Shown here one piece after another: positions 14,810 through 17,593 of a DNA stretch of 17,593 bases. The notes below the pieces were generated by a model. It did no database searches. It saw nothing but the letters and a program-made list of their open reading frames with translations, and was not told the origin of the DNA. The stretch's first letter is position 1. Every line of letters starts with the position of its first letter. Location of the stretch: positions 1-17,593 of the forward strand of contig JARRNO010000021.1 in assembly GCA_037384885.1 (NCBI GenBank). The letters are read 5' to 3'. Made by a program: the position numbers and the translations under genes. The stretch comes from JARRNO01 sp037384885 (GTDB lineage: Bacteria; Acidobacteriota; UBA4820; DSQY01).

Positions 14810-14841
14810 GGCGGCGTTATCGCCGCCGGGGTAGTGTATCA
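14810..14841 (-). promoter_or_regulatory. Hairpin and possible extended -10 upstream of pepF
   Basis: GGCGGCG (14810-14816), TTAT, CGCCGCC (14821-14827) is a perfect 7-bp inverted repeat. Just upstream in the minus direction, 14841-14833 reads TGATACACT, a TGnTAnnnT extended -10-like sequence. Transcription from it would begin at about the hairpin, giving a leader of about 108 nt. An AT-rich patch at 14740-14757 is another candidate. The hairpin could instead mark the 3' end of the SDR transcript, though no T-tract follows. Confidence 0.25.
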
Positions 14842-14915
14842 GCCCCGCGCCGGGCTGTGAATGCGAGGATTTTCTTTCGCCGGGCGCCGGCCGGTTTATG
14901 GCCGCAGCCGCAGGT

Positions 14916-15713
14916 TCATGCCAGAACCCCGTGGAGACGTCCGCCGTCCACGGGAAGGGAAACGCCGGTGATAAACGCCGCCGGCTCGGAGCAGAGAAAA
15001 ACGGCGGCGGCCGCCAGTTCCTCCGGCCGCCCCAGACGGCCCGCAGGTGTCGCCGCCAACCATCCTTCGTACACCTGCTCCGGCGAACGGCCGGTCTTTT
15101 TCCCGAAAGCTTCGGCCAGTTCTTCAAGCCTTTCCGTGTCCGTGAACCCCGGGCACAGGGCGTTTACGGTCACGCCGTGCGGTGCGGCCTCTGAGGAGAG
15201 CGTCTTCAGCATTCCGGTCAATCCGGCCCGGTACGCGTTTGAAAGCGCCAGGTTGGGAACGGGTTCGAAAACGCTTGTGGAAGTGACGGCGAGAATTCTG
15301 CCCCACTTTCTCTCCGCCATTCCCGGGAGGAAGCCCCGGATCAAACGGACAGCCGACATGAAAGTCAGCTCCCAGCCCCGGCGCAAATTGTCTTCGGTGG
15401 CCGAATCTTCAAAACCGCCGGCCGGCGGCCCTCCCGTGTTCGTCACCAGGATGTCCGCGCCGCCGAACGCTTCCTTGGTCCTTTCCAGGACCAGTTCACA
15501 ACCCTCCAGCGTCGAGAGGTCGGCCGGAACAGCGGCCGCTTCAATCCCGCAGCGCGCGGCAAGGGACTCGGCGAGAGACTCCAGCACCGCCTTGCGCCTG
15601 GCGCAAACGACTAAATTGGCACCCTCGTCCGCCAATGCGTTTGCGACGGCCCTGCCGATGCCGGCGCTGGCGCCGCAGACCACGGCATTCTTTCCTTTCA
15701 GGCCGGTGTCCAT
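14916..15713 (-). CDS. Short-chain dehydrogenase/reductase with atypical active site
   Basis: A 265-residue classical-length SDR. The NAD(P)-binding turn is C13-GASAGIG20, the NAG-type block is N92-TGG, and PGFTDTER (188-195) is the usual post-active-site segment. Aligning the helix that ends in SSE175 places the normal catalytic Tyr at Ser158 and the Lys at Arg162 (SNAYR); Ser145 stays in place. Tyr161 is nearby but in the wrong register for YxxxK. The protein is therefore either a divergent reductase using another acid, or a non-reductase member. Arg at 39-40 (VCARR) after beta-2 suggests NADPH. GGAGG lies six bases before the ATG. It diverges from purA and precedes pepF. No substrate can be assigned. 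Confidence 0.85.
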   Translation of the reverse strand: MDTGLKGKNAVVCGASAGIGRAVANALADEGANLVVCARRKAVLESLAESLAARCGIEAAAVPADLSTLEGCELVLERTKEAFGGADILVTNTGGPPAGGFEDSATEDNLRRGWELTFMSAVRLIRGFLPGMAERKWGRILAVTSTSVFEPVPNLALSNAYRAGLTGMLKTLSSEAAPHGVTVNALCPGFTDTERLEELAEAFGKKTGRSPEQVYEGWLAATPAGRLGRPEELAAAAVFLCSEPAAFITGVSLPVDGGRLHGVLA

Positions 15714-15805
15714 GTCATCCTCCTTCCTCGTGATGAAACAGATTCAGGCGGCCAGGTATTCGCCGGAGCGCCTCCTGGCGGTTCCCGCCTCTTGCCGCGG
15801 GTGCA

Positions 15806-15833
15806 TTGTGAGGCTCGCGCCGAGTGGTATAAT
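15806..15833 (+). promoter_or_regulatory. Sigma-70-type promoter of purA
   Basis: A perfect TATAAT at 15828-15833 with TTGTGA (15806-15811) 16 bases upstream as -35 (four of six consensus bases). Transcription from about 15840 leaves a leader of about 17 nt, just enough for GGGAGGAA (15843-15850) before the purA ATG. So there is little room for leader-based control. Confidence 0.75.
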
Positions 15834-15856
15834 AACGGTTTCGGGAGGAAAAGCCT

Positions 15857-17161
15857 ATGCGGATGCCATTGATCATCGTAGGGGGGCAATGGGGCGACGA
15901 AGGGAAGGGTAAGGTCGTCAACCTGATGTCGGACGCCGCCGATCTGGTGGCGCGCTACCAGGGGGGGCACAACGCGGGACACACCGTGACGATCGGGCCG
16001 AAGCGCTACGCCCTCCATCTCGTACCTTCCGGGATTCTCGCCGCCGGTAAGCTTTGTGTCATCGGAAACGGAATCGTCGTCGATCCCGAAGCGCTCGTGA
16101 AAGAAATCAGTTCTCTCAGGGAGTCCGGAGTAGACGTGAGCTACCTGAGGATCTCGGACCGGGCCCACCTGTTGCTGCCGCAGCACGTCCTGCTCGACAA
16201 GCTTCGCGAGGAGCGGAAAGGGGACGGAAAGATCGGCACGACGGGCCGCGGTATCGGTCCGTGTTATGAAAGCAAGTTCACCCGGGAAGGGGTTCGCGCC
16301 GTCTTTTTGAAGGACAAGGACCGCCTTTCCGCCGAAGTGGCCCGCCTTGCAAGGGCCAAAAACGCCCATATCCATGCCGTCTTCGGCCATCCCGGCATTC
16401 CAGAGGAAGAGGTCGTGGACCGCTTCCTGACGCTCTCCGAACTCATTGCGCCATTGGTTACCGATACGGAACTGCTGATCAACCAGTACGTGGATTCGGG
16501 GAAAAAGGTGCTCCTGGAGGGAGCCCAGGGAACCCTGCTGGACGTGGATCACGGGACGTATCCCTTTGTCACTTCAAGCAATTCCACCGCAGGCGGCGCC
16601 TGCACCGGGCTCGGGCTTTCGCCGACGAAGATCCGGAGCGTCATGGGAGTGTTCAAATCCTACTGCACGCGAGTGGGGAGCGGCCCGTTTGTGACCGAAC
16701 TGGATGATGAAACGGGGGAGACGATCCGGACCCGCGGCCATGAATTCGGCACCACGACCGGACGTCCCAGGCGATGCGGCTGGTTTGATGCGGTGGCCGG
16801 CAGATACGCGGCGAAGGTGAACGGCCTTGATGGAATCGCCCTGACGCTGCTTGACGTGCTGGATGTCTTCGATGAAGTGAAGGTCTGTGTGGCCTATGAG
16901 CACGAAGGAAAAACCATCGAGTCATTCCCGGCCGCGCCCTGGATTCTGGATGAAGCCGATCCCGTCTATGAAACGCTTCCGGGGTGGAAAGAAAATATCT
17001 ATGGGATCAGCCGGTGGGAGGAGCTTCCGGAAAACGCCCGGAGGTATGTAGAGCATCTTGAAGAACTGCTTGGGTGCAATGTGGCGATTCTTTCGACTGG
17101 ACCGGACCGCGAACATACCATCATCCGCGATCCTTCATTGAGGGAGCTGCTCGGCCGATGA
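15857..17161 (+). CDS. purA: Adenylosuccinate synthetase
   Basis: A 434-residue GTP-dependent enzyme that joins IMP and aspartate to adenylosuccinate, the first committed step to AMP. QWGDEGKGK (11-19) is the phosphate loop with catalytic Asp14. N39-AGHT holds catalytic His42. GTTGRGIGP is at 127-135. EGAQGTLLDVDHGTYP and TSSNSTAGG follow, then the C-terminal TTTGRPRRCGWFD block. Length and all blocks are as in the bacterial family. The ATG is seven bases after GGGAGGAA. The TGA overlaps the next ATG (ATGA at 17158-17161), which couples translation of purA to an exported phosphatase-fold protein. Confidence 0.98.
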   Translation: MRMPLIIVGGQWGDEGKGKVVNLMSDAADLVARYQGGHNAGHTVTIGPKRYALHLVPSGILAAGKLCVIGNGIVVDPEALVKEISSLRESGVDVSYLRISDRAHLLLPQHVLLDKLREERKGDGKIGTTGRGIGPCYESKFTREGVRAVFLKDKDRLSAEVARLARAKNAHIHAVFGHPGIPEEEVVDRFLTLSELIAPLVTDTELLINQYVDSGKKVLLEGAQGTLLDVDHGTYPFVTSSNSTAGGACTGLGLSPTKIRSVMGVFKSYCTRVGSGPFVTELDDETGETIRTRGHEFGTTTGRPRRCGWFDAVAGRYAAKVNGLDGIALTLLDVLDVFDEVKVCVAYEHEGKTIESFPAAPWILDEADPVYETLPGWKENIYGISRWEELPENARRYVEHLEELLGCNVAILSTGPDREHTIIRDPSLRELLGR

Positions 17162-17593
17162 TTTTCAGGAAAATATGGTTGTTGGCGCTGCTGTGCGCAG
17201 CGGCGCTGTCGCTGGGCGCCCGTCCGGCCCATCCCCACGTGGTCGTGCTCGGATTCGACGGCGCCGACCCCGGGTTGATTCGCAAGTACATGGCGGAGGG
17301 TGATCTTCCGCACTTGAAGAAACTGGCGCAGGAGGGCGTTTTCAGCGATCTCCAGGTGACCAACCCGCCCCAGACGCCCGTATCCTGGGGGACCTTCATG
17401 ACCTCCTGGAATCCGGGACGGGATCAGGTTTTCGATTTTCTTCGCAGGGATGTGAAGACCTACAAACCCTCCTTCGCGCTCATGGCCGAATCGAGCCGGC
17501 CGGTCTTTCTCGGCAAATGGAACAAGTGGGTCTTTTCCGCCGCGGCCCTGCTTTCCCTCCTGCTGCTCGTTCTTCTCCTCCGCGCCTTCATCA
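17158..17593 (+). CDS. Alkaline-phosphatase-superfamily phosphodiesterase/nucleotide-pyrophosphatase-like protein, N-terminal part
   Basis: Cut by the right edge; 145 residues are visible. A signal peptide or N-anchor (about 1-22) is followed by VVVLGFDGADPGLI, with metal-ligand Asp34, then PHLKKLAQEG and PQTPVSWGTFMTSWNPG, where Ser76 or Thr73 is the likely nucleophile region. This is the pattern of the type I phosphodiesterase/nucleotide pyrophosphatase group. Residues about 123-143 (WVFSAAALLSLLLLVLLLRAF) form a strong membrane segment, unusual so early in the domain; it suggests an insert that anchors the protein. The ATG overlaps the purA stop. It is the third member of this superfamily in the window, but a different branch from the two TPR-tailed ones. 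Confidence 0.82.
   Translation, partial: MIFRKIWLLALLCAAALSLGARPAHPHVVVLGFDGADPGLIRKYMAEGDLPHLKKLAQEGVFSDLQVTNPPQTPVSWGTFMTSWNPGRDQVFDFLRRDVKTYKPSFALMAESSRPVFLGKWNKWVFSAAALLSLLLLVLLLRAFI

Noticed and set aside
14916..15713. Reading Y161-RAGL as the SDR YxxxK motif
   Set aside because: The residue four after Tyr161 is Leu, and spacing from the conserved Glu175 and Ser145 fits Ser158/Arg162 instead.
13462..15912. 816-codon open frame on the plus strand
   Set aside because: It runs antisense through pepF, a gap and the SDR gene and into purA in another frame. Both antisense genes have full motif sets, so this is a shadow.
1..17593. tRNA, rRNA, CRISPR, insertion sequence or prophage
   Set aside because: No cloverleaf, repeat-spacer array, transposase, integrase or terminal inverted repeats were seen by reading; a dedicated search could still find small RNAs.

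Overview
The window is GC-rich bacterial chromosomal DNA. It carries a mix of housekeeping genes (proS, purA, a PlsC-family acyltransferase, RNase H1) and exported proteins with clear Sec or lipoprotein signals, so the organism is probably a diderm. The type-3 (archaeal/eukaryote-like) ProRS, duplicated TPR-tailed sulfatase-fold proteins and DUF3857/transglutaminase proteins would fit an Acidobacteriota/Aminicenantes-like lineage. That placement is an inference from gene flavour, not something I could test. I see no phage, IS, integrase, CRISPR or RNA gene.

Layout. Positions 1-521 hold no convincing gene. They contain structured intergenic DNA: inverted repeats, a 7-bp tandem repeat and a perfect 20-bp palindrome. 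From 522 to 8857 lies an exported-protein cluster on the + strand. It begins with an alkaline-phosphatase/sulfatase-fold protein with a TPR tail (522-2459), followed by a hairpin/T-tract terminator and an extended -10 promoter. Next come a DUF3857/transglutaminase-like gene split by a -1 frame change (2645-3106 and 3115-4794), a second transglutaminase-like gene with an intact Cys-His-Asp triad (4791-6857), and a lipoprotein paralogue of the first sulfatase-fold protein (6902-8857). The last three genes look like one operon (ATGA overlap, then a 44-nt gap).

On the minus strand follow RNase H1 (8875-9510), a PlsC-type acyltransferase (9565-10149) and proS (10331-11809). A + strand gene for a secreted protein with an Arg/Asp tract and a Gly-rich tail (12069-12752) shares a perfect-stem bidirectional terminator with an exported M3-family oligoendopeptidase F (12823-14718, minus). 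An SDR lacking the usual YxxxK motif (14916-15713, minus) diverges from purA (15857-17161, +). purA has a clean sigma-70-type promoter and overlaps by 4 nt the start of a third alkaline-phosphatase-superfamily protein that runs off the right edge (17158-17593).

Most interesting points: a dnaX-type A AAA AAG heptamer sits in frame exactly where the transglutaminase-like gene changes frame; this same protein appears to have lost all three transglutaminase catalytic residues while its neighbour keeps them; and the flanking 'sulfatases' have Thr where sulfatases carry Cys/Ser for formylglycine. Together they suggest an uncharacterised envelope system of two Thr-type phospho-/sulfo-transfer-fold proteins around an active/inactive transglutaminase pair. 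Its substrate cannot be read from the sequence.
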